NCBI GenBank assembly: GCA_035578175.1
Contig: JAQMRL010000005.1
Coordinates: 51,069,722 to 51,133,721 of the forward strand
Length of the DNA stretch: 64,000 bases
DNA from: Catonia carolina
Lineage: Eukaryota > Arthropoda > Insecta > Hemiptera > Achilidae
Direction of reading: 5' to 3'
Of the stretch, positions 1-11,069 are shown in pieces. A model generated the notes under the pieces. That model saw only the letters and a program-made list of their open reading frames with translations, was not told where the DNA came from and did not search any database. The first letter of the stretch is position 1. Each line of letters begins with the position of its first letter. The translations under genes were made by a program, and so were the position numbers.

Positions 1-948
1 GTCGGCTGACCATCACGCATTTGTAACGTTTAAGTCGCGTGATTTGCCTTCAGCAAATTACCTGACTTTAAAGTATTGCAAACTATAAACTATCGATTTA
101 TAGTATTAACCCTCGTGACAGATGTTTGTACAATATTCTTCTCAGTTTTATTCATACTAGTCTGTCGTAACAAGTGAAAGCAATATTCTTCTGTTACGCT
201 AACGGAGGTAACAGAAAAAGGGCAATACCATGAATATACCATCTGATCTCATTATGTTATAGTGAACACTAGTTAAACTCCCGCGATTCACGCGAACTTA
301 TTTACGTCAGTCGAGTACCGGTTTTAAAGATGAACTTAAATGAACCTCTTTAATGAATTTCAAAAATATATTTTTAAGATGGGAAAAAAATTCTTACCAT
401 TATTTTTGTTATTGCTTAAGTTTTAAAATATCATTGATAGCATTTTTTTGTTTCCGAGTATACAATAATTTTTGACGTAGATCCTATAAATTAGGTCGCT
501 GAACCGATACAATGTACTGGTAACGCGCTAAAAGTTGACAGAAAAGTTGATCATGCGGAGGACAGTATACTATCTATCCTACTTACATCGGCCAACCCGA
601 AAGCATAAGATATATGTATCAAGCGTGTAACTCAAAATGTAACCACCACAAACAGTTAAGTAATAAAATTCAGTTCATGACCCGTCACATTAAGTAAGTA
701 AGGAGTGATAATAATTTTCAAGTGTAAGTAAGTGAAATAATTATTTAAAGAAAGTGAATTGTGTAAAATTCAATTAATTTTAACGTAACTTTACTGAAAA
801 TAATGAAATATGAAAACCCTAAAAATACAATAACATTTTGAAATTACCGTAAAACTAGTATTACTCACGATAATAAGCTCGCATCGACGGAACTCACGGA
901 CTAAATAGTCTATCACTACAAATGACAGAGTGCAGTAATTAAAAGTAT
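1..948. other. No gene identified
   Basis: AT-rich sequence with no long reading frame, recognisable repeat or exon. I looked here for the missing 5' exons of PDSS1 and saw none. Confidence 0.5.
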
Positions 949-994
949 TATCCATTTTGGTCATCAGCAGTACTGCTGATGACCAAAATGGATA
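949..994. repeat. Perfect 46-bp palindrome
   Basis: Two 23-base arms meet with no spacer at 971/972. The arm starts TATCCATTTTGG and the centre is CAGTACTG. Every base pairs, so single strands could form a 23-bp hairpin. It lies about 105 bp before an S1 copy. Its inner arm contains TGATGACC, which also occurs at the S1 3' terminus; whether that is meaningful is unclear. Confidence 0.95.
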
Positions 995-1099
995 CTAATT
1001 ATAGCTTAGGTCTAGAATTATGGCTAATTTAGAATGAATGTTTAATATTTAGAAGGTGTCATGGTAAGAGCTGTTGCTATGATGTATTTAGATAAGCAC

Positions 1100-1436
1100 A
1101 TAACATTTAGATAAGGCTGGTGTGAACCTCTTAGAGGCATTACTAAGTAAAACGAGGAGTTAAGTGGTTTACTTTGCCTTCCTCTTTGAGTGAAATAGTG
1201 TGCTTATGAGCATGCCAGACTCTCTGGAAAGCATCTAATTTCTACCTTGCAAACACACATTCACTTCATTCATCACAGTGTCTGGGTATATGATGAAATT
1301 CATGAATCTCACAGAAGATAACTCTGAATAGTGTCTTTTAAACTTTTACCTCTTCTGACTTTAAATGCTTTAGTCATATTGGCTGAGCATGTGATAAGGA
1401 ACAGAACTATTTTTTGTAGCCCTGGAACTAGCTAGC
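1100..1436 (-). repeat. S1 SINE-like copy, degenerate
   Basis: Reads along the S1 family from the GGCTGG-TGAACCTC end through the TTCATTCA-CACAG core to the AGAACTATTT and AGCCCTG end. It is diverged and truncated at the end corresponding to the S1 5' terminus. Orientation is assigned from the CAA-rich 3' tail of better copies. Confidence 0.75.
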
Positions 1437-1448
1437 ATCATCATTCTT

Positions 1449-2022
1449 GTTCTGCTTCACAGCAGGTTTCTACACTCAGTCCTCCATCTATCCTCATCTC
1501 GCGCCGATCTCTTCACCTCCTCGTACCTTCTTCCCTGCTTCACATCATCAAGCATCCTGTATTTTATGCACCCTGTTGCTTTCCTTTCATTAACTGGTCC
1601 CTCCAGCACGTCTGAAATCAGACACTCTCTTAACCAATGACCCAGCCATCTGTGTTCCCTCCGTCTCACCGTCTCCAGAAACTCCGTCTTTTCGAGTGCG
1701 AGACCTGAAAGAAGTGAGCTAGCGCTCGGGATGACGACGTCGTAGCTAGGCTACCTTGTCGTTCGGAGAATTGGATGCAAGGAACTTTTTTGAAATTTTT
1801 CTTTATTTGGAATTACAGATAATTAATTGGGGGGCATCTTCTCCAACACTTTCCGAAGCACCTCCTCATTACTAATTCTTTCCATCCAGCTAACGTCTCC
1901 ATTCTTCTCCAAATCCTAATTTCCAGGGTCTCCAACTTCTTTTCATCCTCCCTCCTCTAAGTCCACGTATCAGCTCCATACGTGGCCACACTCCAAACAA
2001 AGTACTTTCGCCAATCTCTTCC
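1449..2022 (-). pseudogene. Non-LTR retrotransposon C-terminal fragment, interrupted
   Basis: On the minus strand, pieces of the LINE region downstream of the reverse transcriptase are visible. One stretch (about 1840-2020) reads like VWSVATYGADTW followed by ISNEEVLRKVLEK. A second (1457-1690) reads RRREHRWLGHWLRE and ends in an Arg/Glu-rich tail with MLDD and YEEVKR. About 150 bp of unrelated sequence (roughly 1690-1839) separates them, and the first part also contains frameshifts. It is a dead fragment of the LINE class whose C-terminus is rich in GHxLR-type motifs. Family assignment beyond non-LTR is not attempted. Confidence 0.65.
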
Positions 2023-2921
2023 GCAATTCCAAATCAAACTAGTAGAACTAGCAGATCGAGGGCAAATAATTTAACCCTCCTTCTCGCTTGTGATACTAGT
2101 GTGTAAGATTGTAATACAATGAACGACTTTAATATATTGTGACACTTATCTCTAAGGTCCGTTTTGGGATCTGGGTAAATTAAATATTTAACACGCTAAA
2201 GTTTAAAATTACAAGTAGCCTATTTATTACCACTAAAAATTGAAATTAATGAAGTGAATAAAATCTATAAGTAAATTACAATTAAATTACTTATTACAAT
2301 AAACAACAAATTTACTAAATACTACTTACAAAAGATACAGTAAATAACATTTAACAATTCTGAGTAACGTCGACCATGTCACGTCAACCAATTCTGACTA
2401 ACGTACTGGTATGCGTTATGGAATTCGCTCACTCGATCACAGACAAACGTATCTGAAACTAGAACGTACAAAACCGGGCGCTTATATAGGTGGGCTAATG
2501 GAGAGTTCGAGAAAAGACAGAGATTTTCGATATAATAATAAAATACAAAACTCCGACGGCGTCTGGTTAAATATTAACAACTGTAAACAAATTAAAATTG
2601 AATAGAAGGTGTTATAAAAAGGTCAATTAGATAAATAAGTACCCGGCTTTCACAATACTTGCGCAACAATAGCTACCTTTACTATAAAAGACCATTTATA
2701 TAACACGTAATATTTCTAACTACTTCTTGGAAAACGCTATTTATCACTCTTATTATTTAAGTTAACATTTTTAATCTCCCGATTTTTCGAATATTCTTGA
2801 ACCCACATTCCCTTTAGATATTGTCATAATATATTAGTTTATTTTAGAAAACTATATATATAGAGGAACCCGTGCTGGGGCCCTGTGCACGCTAGCTTGG
2901 AGAAACAGGCAATACTAACCG
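2023..2921. other. No gene identified; short recurring motif
   Basis: AT-rich, no convincing coding signal. The motif GGGATCTGGGT at 2166-2176 recurs at 18149-18159 and partly at 43482-43489, each followed by an AATAAATA-like run, hinting at an old shared repeat end. The open frame at 2411-2605 has no recognisable domain. Confidence 0.4.
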
Positions 2922-3099
2922 CTTTTCTTTTTTTTTTTTGTTTAACGTCCGACTGTTCTGCAATTACTGCTAATGCAGACGGTGAAGGATGAAATGATTT
3001 TTTGTAATGTATGAAAATATGCCGTGCTTGAATGGGATTCGAACCCAAGACCGCATGATGAGAGGCGAACACGTTACCAACTACGCCAATGCGGCCGGC
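2922..3099 (-). repeat. tRNA-derived SINE, family S2
   Basis: On the minus strand the head reads GGCCGCATTGGCGTAG, with an A-box-like TGGCGTAGTTGG and a B-box GGTTCGAATCCC, the two internal Pol III promoter boxes of tRNA genes. The body contains ATATTTTCATACATTAC. The 3' tail has CTGCATTAGCAG-type sequence ending in GACGTTAAAC and an A-rich run. The acceptor stem is not conserved, so this is a SINE and not a tRNA gene. It abuts an S3 SINE in the opposite orientation. Confidence 0.85.
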
Positions 3100-3121
3100 T
3101 AACCGCCTTTAAAATATGGTT

Positions 3122-3298
3122 GGCCGCCTCCGTAGCAAAGTGGTAGCGCTTTAGCCTATCACGCGGAGGTCCTGGGTTCGATTCCCGGCCAGGGTCTGGA
3201 AATTTTCGTGCGTCACATCTCACAGTTACCGTCACATAATTCACCGTAGTCGCTAATGACCAAGCAGTTGATGCAACTTTAAATTTTTAAAAAAATTA
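3122..3298 (+). repeat. tRNA-derived SINE, family S3
   Basis: Head GGCCGCCTCCGTAGC, A-box-like GTAGC-AAGTGG and B-box GGTTCGATTCCC. The acceptor arms GCCGCCT and CCAGGGT do not pair, so it is not a functional tRNA. The 3' part contains GTCGCTAATGACC and GTTGATGCAACTTTAAAT, related to one S2 tail type, and ends in an A-rich run. Confidence 0.85.
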
Positions 3299-4657
3299 CA
3301 AATAAGCAGTTTTTCTATGTTACTTAATTTTTATTCTCTTCAGTTTACATTCTCAGTTATATTTTCATAAAATCTGAACAATTGCATTAAATTTTTTTGC
3401 TTTAAATTGTAATTGTATAGTGATGTAGCTTTAAAATTGGTTAATGTAATTCTATTACGATGTAGACATGATTGAAAAATGTGGAGAAAGTTTTTGAGGT
3501 TTCTCACTGCAATTTTTGTATAAATCCATCCGGATGTTTGAAGATTAACTTACCATATTATTTATGATTTAAGTGTCTATCACGATTTAAGTGCGTTTTG
3601 TTTAGGTTCAGCTCAATAGATATATGATTCTTTGCTTCAGGACCTATCTTGCTTAAATCGGTCAAGGCTTGACTTCGTCCGTACTGTGAATGATCAGCTC
3701 TAGCTAACTGCTTTACTGACGACCACTTCTCTGACAACTACTGAGTCAGTTATTGAGTAATTGTTAACCCAGACGAGACCGGTTATGTTTTTTCTCCATA
3801 TTTTTGTCTACATTGACCGACTTGTTTGATGCTGACAAAATATTGTTTTTTCTTTTTAATAAATTATTAAATTACTATAATTTACATATTTTTAACATTT
3901 TTATTTGACTTGAACGTTATTTCTTAATTTTTCTTTGTGTTTTCTTTTGTGTTGTTTATTGTTTTGTAATACTATATATATATATGTTTTATTACATCAA
4001 ATGCAATATTAATAATGATTGTTATTATTTTAAACAATCAAGAAGTATTTTCATCTTATTTTCCTGTCATTTTGTTATCATTGTTACAATGTTAAATTAC
4101 TTCTGCTCTCGCAATTACTAAAGTTAATGTGCCGGCAACGAATTCCCATATTTACATATTTTAGGTCGGTGGGTAATGCTATAATATTTATTTGATTGTT
4201 CCGACAGTTTTTGAAGGTTTTTGGGTTTTAGAAGTCCATAAAATTTCTTTACAATATAAATACCGGATGCGTACTCACTGTTCATCATTATCATCTTGTA
4301 TTTTTACAGCCCTTGGTGGATTTTGGCTTCCTCCATCCTCTCAAACCCATCAGAATATTATTTTTTTAGGTGTTTCGTTCCTTTAATCCATAATTCCTAT
4401 CCATTATTTGAGGATATTATTTGGTTTTGTAACAGCTTATTTTTTACAGTGATGTTCGTTAACGCCTTGCCCGATCCCCAATTTGGAGGATCAGATCAAA
4501 TTCTGTTAGGGTTACCATATTTTACTCCAAAACATTTGTCTTAAGGCGTCAAGAAACCGCCTCCACCCTCTACCGTTCTGCTACGTAACGACAACCCTTT
4601 TGCTGCCATGCTTTACCCTGAGGTGGAGATAAGGAGTATTATTGATTGTTATTATTA
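3299..4657. other. No gene identified
   Basis: AT-rich with a short TA run near 3973-3984. The reading frames at 4192-4544 overlap one another and show no domain, so I treat them as chance. Confidence 0.5.
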
Positions 4658-5036
4658 TGGAGTGTTATATTATTTGCACTCGATCTGCTAGTTCCAGGGC
4701 TACAAAAAATAGTTCTGTTTCTAATCGCATGATCAGCAAATTATATGATTAAAGTATTTAAGAACAGAAGAGTTAGAGGTGTAAAAGACACTATTCAGAG
4801 TTATCTTCTTTGAGAGTAATGAAATTCATTATACAGCCAGAACCTGTGGTGAATGAAGTAAAGGTGTCATTTGCAGGTTGGAAAGTAGATGCTTTTTAGA
4901 GATTCTGGCATGCTAATTGGCATACTTTTCCTCTCAGTGAAGAAGACAATGGTAAACCACCTCACTTCTCGTTTTACTTAGTAAAACCTTTATACGTTCA
5001 AACCAGTCTTTCGGGTGATGACCTAAACAATAACAC
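4658..5036 (+). repeat. S1 SINE-like copy
   Basis: Near full-length S1. It runs from TTATTTGCACTCGATCTG through AAGAACAGAAGAG, the GAATGAAGTAAAGGTGTC core and the TTTTACTTAGTAAAACC palindromic stretch to GATGACCTAAACAATAAC. The 5' few tens of bases are lost. No clear target duplication. Confidence 0.85.
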
Positions 5037-5327
5037 TAAGCATAAACTGACATTTAATGGTGAAATATATTTGGCATCTGTTCCCCTGACAATTTTAATC
5101 ACCTGCTTAGACCTCCGCGTACTCTCTTCTCGCTAAATCTCTAACTACCCAACCAACTTCTCATCCTTAGTGATGTCTCAGTTGAGTTTGGCGATTATTA
5201 TATCAAATTTATTTTTATGTGGACCTGATGAATGAATTATTTCTATCTGTCCGGGTCTATTTTTTCAACAATGATTTTTTCTTTCTGCTTATTTACCTAA
5301 GTCATAGGTAAAGGAAAGCGAAAAATA

Positions 5328-6248
5328 CGAGGTGTGGCTATTAAATAACGAGACTGACGTTGTACAAAATTTTATTTTTATTTTATACATAATCACTTAT
5401 TGTCATCTTCAATATACACTGCTTCTCTATCCCTACAACGCTCCATGCGAATTTTCCATTGTTGGAAACAGTGCTGGAAGTCATCTTCCGTTAGCTCCTT
5501 CAGGACACGTGCTGCTTTCTCTTTTACAGCTTCCACAGAGTCGAATCTTGTCCCTTGTAATGCAGATTTCACCTTAGGGAACAGGTAGAAGATAATAACA
5601 TGTGATGAAACGTAGTTTTTTACTTATGATAGGGAAACGAAGCGCCAATCCATACTCTGGAAGAGCCGAACTTCACCGAAAGCCAAAAAAAGCTCGAACG
5701 AGCAAGTCAAAATTTAGCAATGATGATTTTTTTTTATATCCATGGGATTTTCACTGGGTTCCTGAAGGTAAAACAATTAATCAATATTACTACCTTGAGG
5801 TACTTTCTAAACTACGTCAAAGAGTAAGGAAAAAACGCCCCGAAATGTGGAAGGACAAATCATGGGTTCTCCACCAAGACAATGCGCCAGCTGGTTCCGC
5901 GTTTTCTGTCAAGAGGTTCCTAGCCAATTACAGCATCTCAGTGTTAGAACATCCACCTTATTCACCAGATCTTGCACCATGTAACTTCTACCTGTTCCCT
6001 AAGGTGAAATCTGCATTAAAAGGGACAAGATTTGAGTCTGTGGAAGCTGTAAAAGAGAAAGCAGCACGTGTCCTGAAGGAGCTAACGGAAGATGACTTCC
6101 AGCACTGTTTCAAACAATGGAAAATTCGCATGGAGCATTGTAGGGATAGAGAAGAAGTGTATATTGAAGGTGACAATAAGTGATTATGTATAAAATAAAA
6201 ATAAAATTTTTTACAATGTCAGTCTCGTTATTTAATAGCCACACCTCG
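5328..6248 (+). mobile_element. Mariner-type element with inverted 3'-end duplication
   Basis: A 921-bp element bounded by the target dinucleotide TA (5326-5327 and 6249-6250). Its two ends are 264-base inverted arms, 5328-5591 and 5985-6248. By eye they differ at about nine positions with no gaps. The right arm is the genuine 3' end of a mariner (transposase C-terminus, stop, terminal repeat CGAGGTGTGGCTATTAAA). The left arm is an inverted copy of that same 3' end and replaces the normal 5' end and the N-terminal half of the transposase. The 393-bp loop holds the central transposase region. Confidence 0.9.
5595..6183 (+). pseudogene. Mariner (DD34D) transposase remnant
   Basis: Cut-and-paste transposase remnant; the enzyme acts on the element's terminal inverted repeats in the nucleus. 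The first catalytic Asp survives (codon 5604-5606, in a DET context), but the following Trp codon is TAG at 5613-5615. At least two frame changes follow, before the RTSKSK segment and around the VPEG segment. A long clean frame then gives the second Asp in WVLHQDNAP (5878-5880). The third catalytic position in SPDLAPCNF is Asn (5983-5985), a G-to-A change from Asp, spaced as in DD34D mariners. The DNA-binding N-terminus is missing. It cannot encode active enzyme. Confidence 0.88.
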
Positions 6249-6250
6249 TA

Positions 6251-7185
6251 CATATGTAGTTTCCTTAGCCTTTCAATATCAGATAGATTTGTTCAAATTC
6301 TCCGTATGTTGCAAATTCTTTGACAACGCCTTGTGATGATTTTTTATTGGGTTTTATGGCTAAAATGTTCAAATTGTTATAGCCATTGCTACTGAGATAT
6401 CCACTTTTTGTCAGACAATAGACGAAACGGATTGCCGCAGAAGATTTAACTAGATGGAGGAACCGAAGATGAGCCAGAAAAGTGGACAGATGATGTTATG
6501 AGAACCATGGAGAGAAAAAGAAAGGGATAAATATTTGTATTAAATACAAATAAATGTCATTTTGAGTTGCGGTAATGACCTAGTGCTGTAAAACACTGGG
6601 CCTTAGTAATACTAGAAATTGTTAAATTAACCAAACTATAAGTAGTTCAGTTGGAAGTCGGCTCAATTTCATTCTTGCATGAAATATTTGAAGACACGTT
6701 ATTTTATTTATTTTAATAGATATCATTGAAAGAAACCGGTTAAAATATTGCATGTTTAAACTTGCATTATTGTTCATGATCATTGATAACTGGATTGTTA
6801 CAAATAATAATAATATTATTATTACAGTTAATTTACGGGTGCTATATGAATATTTGACATAATTATTTCAAAATCGCAATTTAAATAAAACGTTCTTAAA
6901 TGTTATTGAAATTTTTTAGTTGTTTTACGTAAGGAGGTAAATGTTATTCTATATTACTTTCACTGCATTATAACACTTCAATTTCTAGACCTACGGGCTT
7001 ATTGTAAATAATGTTTTTTTAGTAATATTATATTTTATTGAAAATGAGTTGACTTATTTTTCTTTATTCCAAAGTTATGAAAGATGGATTGCTTAACACC
7101 TGACAAATCAATAAATCTTTATTAGTCGCTGACCCTTCCGAGAATAGACTTTTCAGCAAATAATACATACAGAATTAACACTAGA
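6251..7185. other. No gene identified
   Basis: AT-rich, without recognisable repeats or reading frames. Confidence 0.5.
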
Positions 7186-7790
7186 AAATGTTTTTTTCTT
7201 TAATTTTTATATCAGTACTGTACATTGAGCTGCAGAATTTGACGGCGGGGAATTTTAGTTTAAGGAGAAGAGGTACCCAGCGGTACATTCTCCGTTTATA
7301 ACTACGGGTATAGTCCGTTATTCAGATCAAGAAGTCTTTACTCCGTTTTCACTTTAGACGTCGTTAATTGGGAAGTTACTTGATCACGGGCTAGGTGGTT
7401 TGGATGGTCATGTAGTCGTTCGTGAAATTTACTATACAACGACGCGGTTAGCTTCTTTACTGTCGGAATTTTGAAATCGTCGTGGAGAGTTTTATTGCTT
7501 ACATAAAAATTAGCGCCAGAACCAGGTCTTAAGAATTCAGACTGAAAGGCCTGGATCGACTTTAAATTACTTTCTACCGCTACTCCAAAGAGCTGGATAC
7601 CATAAGTCCAGACTGGTCTCAAAATGGTTTTATATATTAAAATTTAGGAACGGAGGTTCAATTTTGATCGAGGGTTAATCAAGCAGAAGAGTAGCTTCTG
7701 GCAGCGGTTAAGTTCTAAACGTTTCATACGCAGATGATGCTTCCAAGTTAGTCGCATGTCAAGCCAAGAAAATTTTAAGTACAGTTACAA
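7186..7790 (-). pseudogene. Jockey-like LINE 3' end (reverse-transcriptase C-terminus)
   Basis: 5'-truncated jockey-clade fragment. The minus strand from about 7790 gives an RLTWKHH segment, a MKRLELN segment, then RPVWTYGIQLFG, FQSEFLR, and KFHERLHDHPNHLAR, the usual order downstream of the reverse-transcriptase palm. One in-frame stop lies just before ILIYKTILRP; otherwise the frame to 7338 is open. The non-coding end (7186-7337) is shared with copies at 30488 and 51905, with GTACTGTACA near the tail. No target duplication was recognised. Confidence 0.85.
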
Positions 7791-7933
7791 ATATTATAAC
7801 AAATTAACACAAGATAGTCTTATTGTATTTCTATTTACAAATTTGACTTGTCGAAATGGGAGTTAGATCAAATTTTAATTCGGAGACTGTTCCCGTTTCC
7901 GACACTTTGAATGTAAATATTATCCAATAAATT

Positions 7934-8715
7934 AAAAATCTGGTGTGAAACACTCATACAACTTTCTCGTGCCAATGGAATAAATTAACAATATAATCTA
8001 ACATTAGTAATAAAATATTAGAAATAAACAAAAAATTAACCTCAAAAAAACATAACCTAATTTTAATCATCAGTGAAAATCGCAAAATGAAAATGAAAGT
8101 CAAACCTCAATTAGGCCTTAAAATACGGGAAATCACTCTTTCATGCAAAACTAGGCTCTGTAGAGAAAAATTCTCAAAAGAAAAGTTGTAGATCTTTCAG
8201 TTTCCTATAAATTTGATCATATACTTTTTGTCGTAAAATGCATGCTAAGGCTGAAATCTTAAAAATCGATTTTGTTACACGTTTTCGTGAGAAAAAAAAC
8301 AGAAAATCGCTAATTACCACTAAACTAAGTGTTATAAAAAATGTTTGAAGTAAATGTTGTAGGTTTCTTAATTCTCTAAAACTTTTATTATATAGGCTTA
8401 TACATTTTTGCGATTAAATGCATATTAAAGCCCTAATATTAAAAAAATGTTTTTACGTAAAAACAGCCTCCCCAAGAATTTCAGCAGACATGGCGCGTAC
8501 CCTATCTTGTAGAGCTTAAAATATTTAGTAAATGCGGCGATTTTTAACAAAATCGTAGAAGCCGTTTTTGAGAAAATCGGAAAAAAGTGAAAAACTACAC
8601 GAATAAACTACTACTTCCGGTTGACCGATTTTGATGAAAATGTTCGTGTCGGATCCGGTAATGGTAACTAACGTAAGTTTCAAGTTCGTACGAGGTTCCG
8701 TTCTTGAGATATTCT

Positions 8716-8747
<32 letters not shown>

Positions 8748-8884
8748 CAATCGCTAAAAACATGTTTTTTGGGTTCAGGGGGTCTGAAAACGTGTAGATC
8801 CGGTGAAAACTCGATTTCAAAATATCGAAATGAAAACAATACTTTTCCTTCTTATATATTCATGTAGGCAAGAGAAAGTAAAAA
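7934..8884 (-). mobile_element. H1 element (HINE-like), copy A
   Basis: Near full-length H1 in reverse orientation. The 3' end reads on the plus strand as AATCTGGTGTGAAACACTC and the 5' subterminal repeat as GGCAAGAGAAAGT at about 8871-8883. It contains the core GACCGATTTTGATGAAAATG, a CA repeat (8719-8746) and both internal AAGTTGTAG units. No coding capacity. Confidence 0.8.
8719..8746. repeat. CA microsatellite inside H1 copy A
   Basis: About 14 CA units. The same position in other H1 copies holds GT/CA repeats, so the microsatellite is part of the element. Confidence 0.95.
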
Positions 8885-8885
8885 A

Positions 8886-9080
8886 ACCGTTGAAGGCCCA
8901 AATTTCAATCTTGACCCACAATATTCTGAAAAAATTTTGATGGATCAACTTTCGAATCCCCAAATATTTGTTTCAAAAACCCATTCTCATTAAGATTTAA
9001 AGTTTGCAAATATTTAAAATTTTCGGTCTTTTCTGTTACTCCCCCCGTCCAGCATAATTTGTCACATTTTGTATGTAGCC
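8886..9080. repeat. Dispersed direct repeat, copy 1
   Basis: About 195 bp beginning AAACCGTTGAAGGCCC and ending near CATAATTTGTCACATTTTG. It is repeated in the same orientation at 9587-9780. H1 sequence lies on one side of each copy (H1 copy A to the left here, an H1 piece to the right of the other), suggesting a duplicated composite block. Confidence 0.8.
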
Positions 9081-9460
9081 CTAATCTTACAGTATTTTTA
9101 CCGTTAAAAACGGTAAAAAAAATTTCAAAAATCCTACACAAATATTCTTCAAGTTAAGGTTAAATATAGGTAAAGTAAATACATTGTTTTTTTTTTCTCA
9201 GTATTGTTATTGTATGTAATAATGAAATATAAACTCATTGAGTTCATGACATCATTCAATAAAGTAATTTAACATAATTTAATTATTATTAAATAATTTA
9301 ATAACTTTCAATAAATAGTTAAACGTTAACATGAAAAATATCGATATATGATATTTTTTTTAATTTTTCCCATTTTTATCGTTAAAAATACTGTAAGATT
9401 ACGTAGATACGAGATATCCACATAATGTGACAAAATTATGCTAGGGGTGCCGGGGAATAA
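9038..9460. repeat. Inverted repeat (foldback) of ~90-bp arms
   Basis: The stretch from about 9038 to 9125 (GCATAATTTGTCACATT, then AATCTTACAGTATTTTTA) is found inverted at about 9363-9460, with gaps. The spacer is about 240 bp. It may be a small MITE; ends and target duplication are unclear. Confidence 0.6.
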
Positions 9461-9586
9461 CACCCCAAATTTTGTTTGAATATGAGTAGTATAGTCTGAT
9501 ACTTCGAATTTGTTTGGTTATAAAAAATCTTCAACCAAATATTCTACGTTCTTAGTAAGCATGAAATTAAATTTATTTTAAAAGTA

Positions 9587-9780
9587 AAAAACCGTTGAAG
9601 GCCCAAATTTCAATCTTGACCCACAATGTTCTAAAAAAAATTTGATGGATCAACTGTCGAATCCTCTAATATTTGTCTCAAAAACCCATTCTCATTAAGA
9701 TTTAAAGTTTGCAAATATTTAAAATTTTCGGTCTTTTCTGTTACTCTCCCCGTCCAGCATAATTTGTCACATTTTGTAAA
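9587..9780. repeat. Dispersed direct repeat, copy 2
   Basis: Second copy of the block at 8886-9080, with a few substitutions such as CAACTGTCG for CAACTTTCG. Confidence 0.8.
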
Positions 9781-9835
9781 TATTTTGAAAATGGTAACTA
9801 AATAAAAAATTAAGAATTTAAATAAACAAAAACAT

Positions 9836-9934
9836 AACCTAATTTTAATCATCAGTGAAAATCGCAAAATGAAAATGAAAGTCAAACGTCAGTTAGGCCT
9901 TAAAATACGGGAAATCACTCTTTCATGCAAAACT
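9836..9934 (-). mobile_element. H1 element fragment
   Basis: About 100 bp matching H1 copy A at 8048-8158, from CATAACCTAATTTTAATC to GCAAAACTAGGCT. Confidence 0.75.
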
Positions 9935-11068
9935 AGGCTAGGTTATGGTTTTCAGTCAAATCTTAAACCTGGTGGTTTTTTAAATTTTATTTAAATATTT
10001 CAGAATGTAAAGACTTCATAAAATCTTTGCATGAAACAAATTTAACCATCGAATTAGTGTAGAAATATCTTCTGATAGTTGAAATGTTTACGAATGTTTT
10101 TACATTTTTGGAATAGCGGTCGTTTTAAAATATTTGATTAATTTTCGGCCCTTCGGTGATGGCACAGAATAAACTTTATGCCAGTTCACCCATGGGGTTA
10201 TTTCTGAAATCTGAGAATGATTTACAGAGGGAGTTTATTATGTATAGTTTTAACTGCTGATCGATATAACTTCCTGATTTATTTAGAGAAGTCAAAAATG
10301 ATGGTTTTCAGGGGTAATGATTTTCTCAAAAGTTCATTTTTTTACGAATGGGATAAAATGCTTTCTTCTTAACGGGGTTTTAAGTTCATTTATATCTTAA
10401 GTGTATAAATTAATTAAGATATTCGTTAGTATGTGTAAAAATTTGTTAATTTAATGTTATCATTGTTTTCATGCAAATTAATTTAATTTGTGTACAATAA
10501 TGATAATCATAATGACGGATATCCCGACGTTAACTAAACGTAAATACAAGAGAATGTGGGTCGAGCGAACAGCCTTGCAAGGTCAAGATGTGGAAACGGA
10601 AATGGATGAATGCGGCGTTGGTGGTGTTTCCGGATGAGTGTCTGTAATCAAGTGGCAGTGAACTTGAGAATGCATGCACCTCTACTGCTTGTTCAGCTTA
10701 CCTAATAACACGTCTGTTTGTCTGTTTCATATTTATTGTGTGTCAAAATATCAACAATTTAATTTTATATATTTCCGATTTTTTTTTTAAACACCAGTTC
10801 AATTTAATCTCTTGTAGCTAATTGTCACCCAATTTTCTAGAATTTTTCTGAATTTTTTTTTTTTATAATTGGTTTATTATGGTCGCATCAACATTCCATG
10901 TTTTTAGCGACCCCATTACATAAAAAACACTAATTTTATAACATAAGGTTATAACACTGTAGGTTTACAATGATGTTTTTCAGTTAGAAAAAAAAATTTA
11001 CACTTTAACAGATGTATCTTACACTTTTAAATTATACATTATTTTGTATGGATTGCACTTTTATTTGC
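9935..11068. other. No gene identified
   Basis: AT-rich with T-runs. The last ~100 bp may be the 3' untranslated part of the adjoining LINE. Confidence 0.45.
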
Positions 11069-11069
11069 A

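Noticed and set aside
2411..2605. 64-codon frame as a gene
   Set aside because: No domain, no splice context and no second copy.
3122..3195. Possible tRNA gene
   Set aside because: A- and B-box are present but the acceptor arms do not pair and a SINE body and tail follow; the same applies to the S2 and S4 heads.
5332..5588. 81-codon plus-strand frame as a gene
   Set aside because: It is antisense of the mariner 3' end within the inverted left arm.
7934..8884. H1 as an ordinary cut-and-paste MITE
   Set aside because: Inverted repeats are subterminal, a 3' stem-loop lies beyond one of them and no target duplication is evident, which fits a Helentron-type element better.
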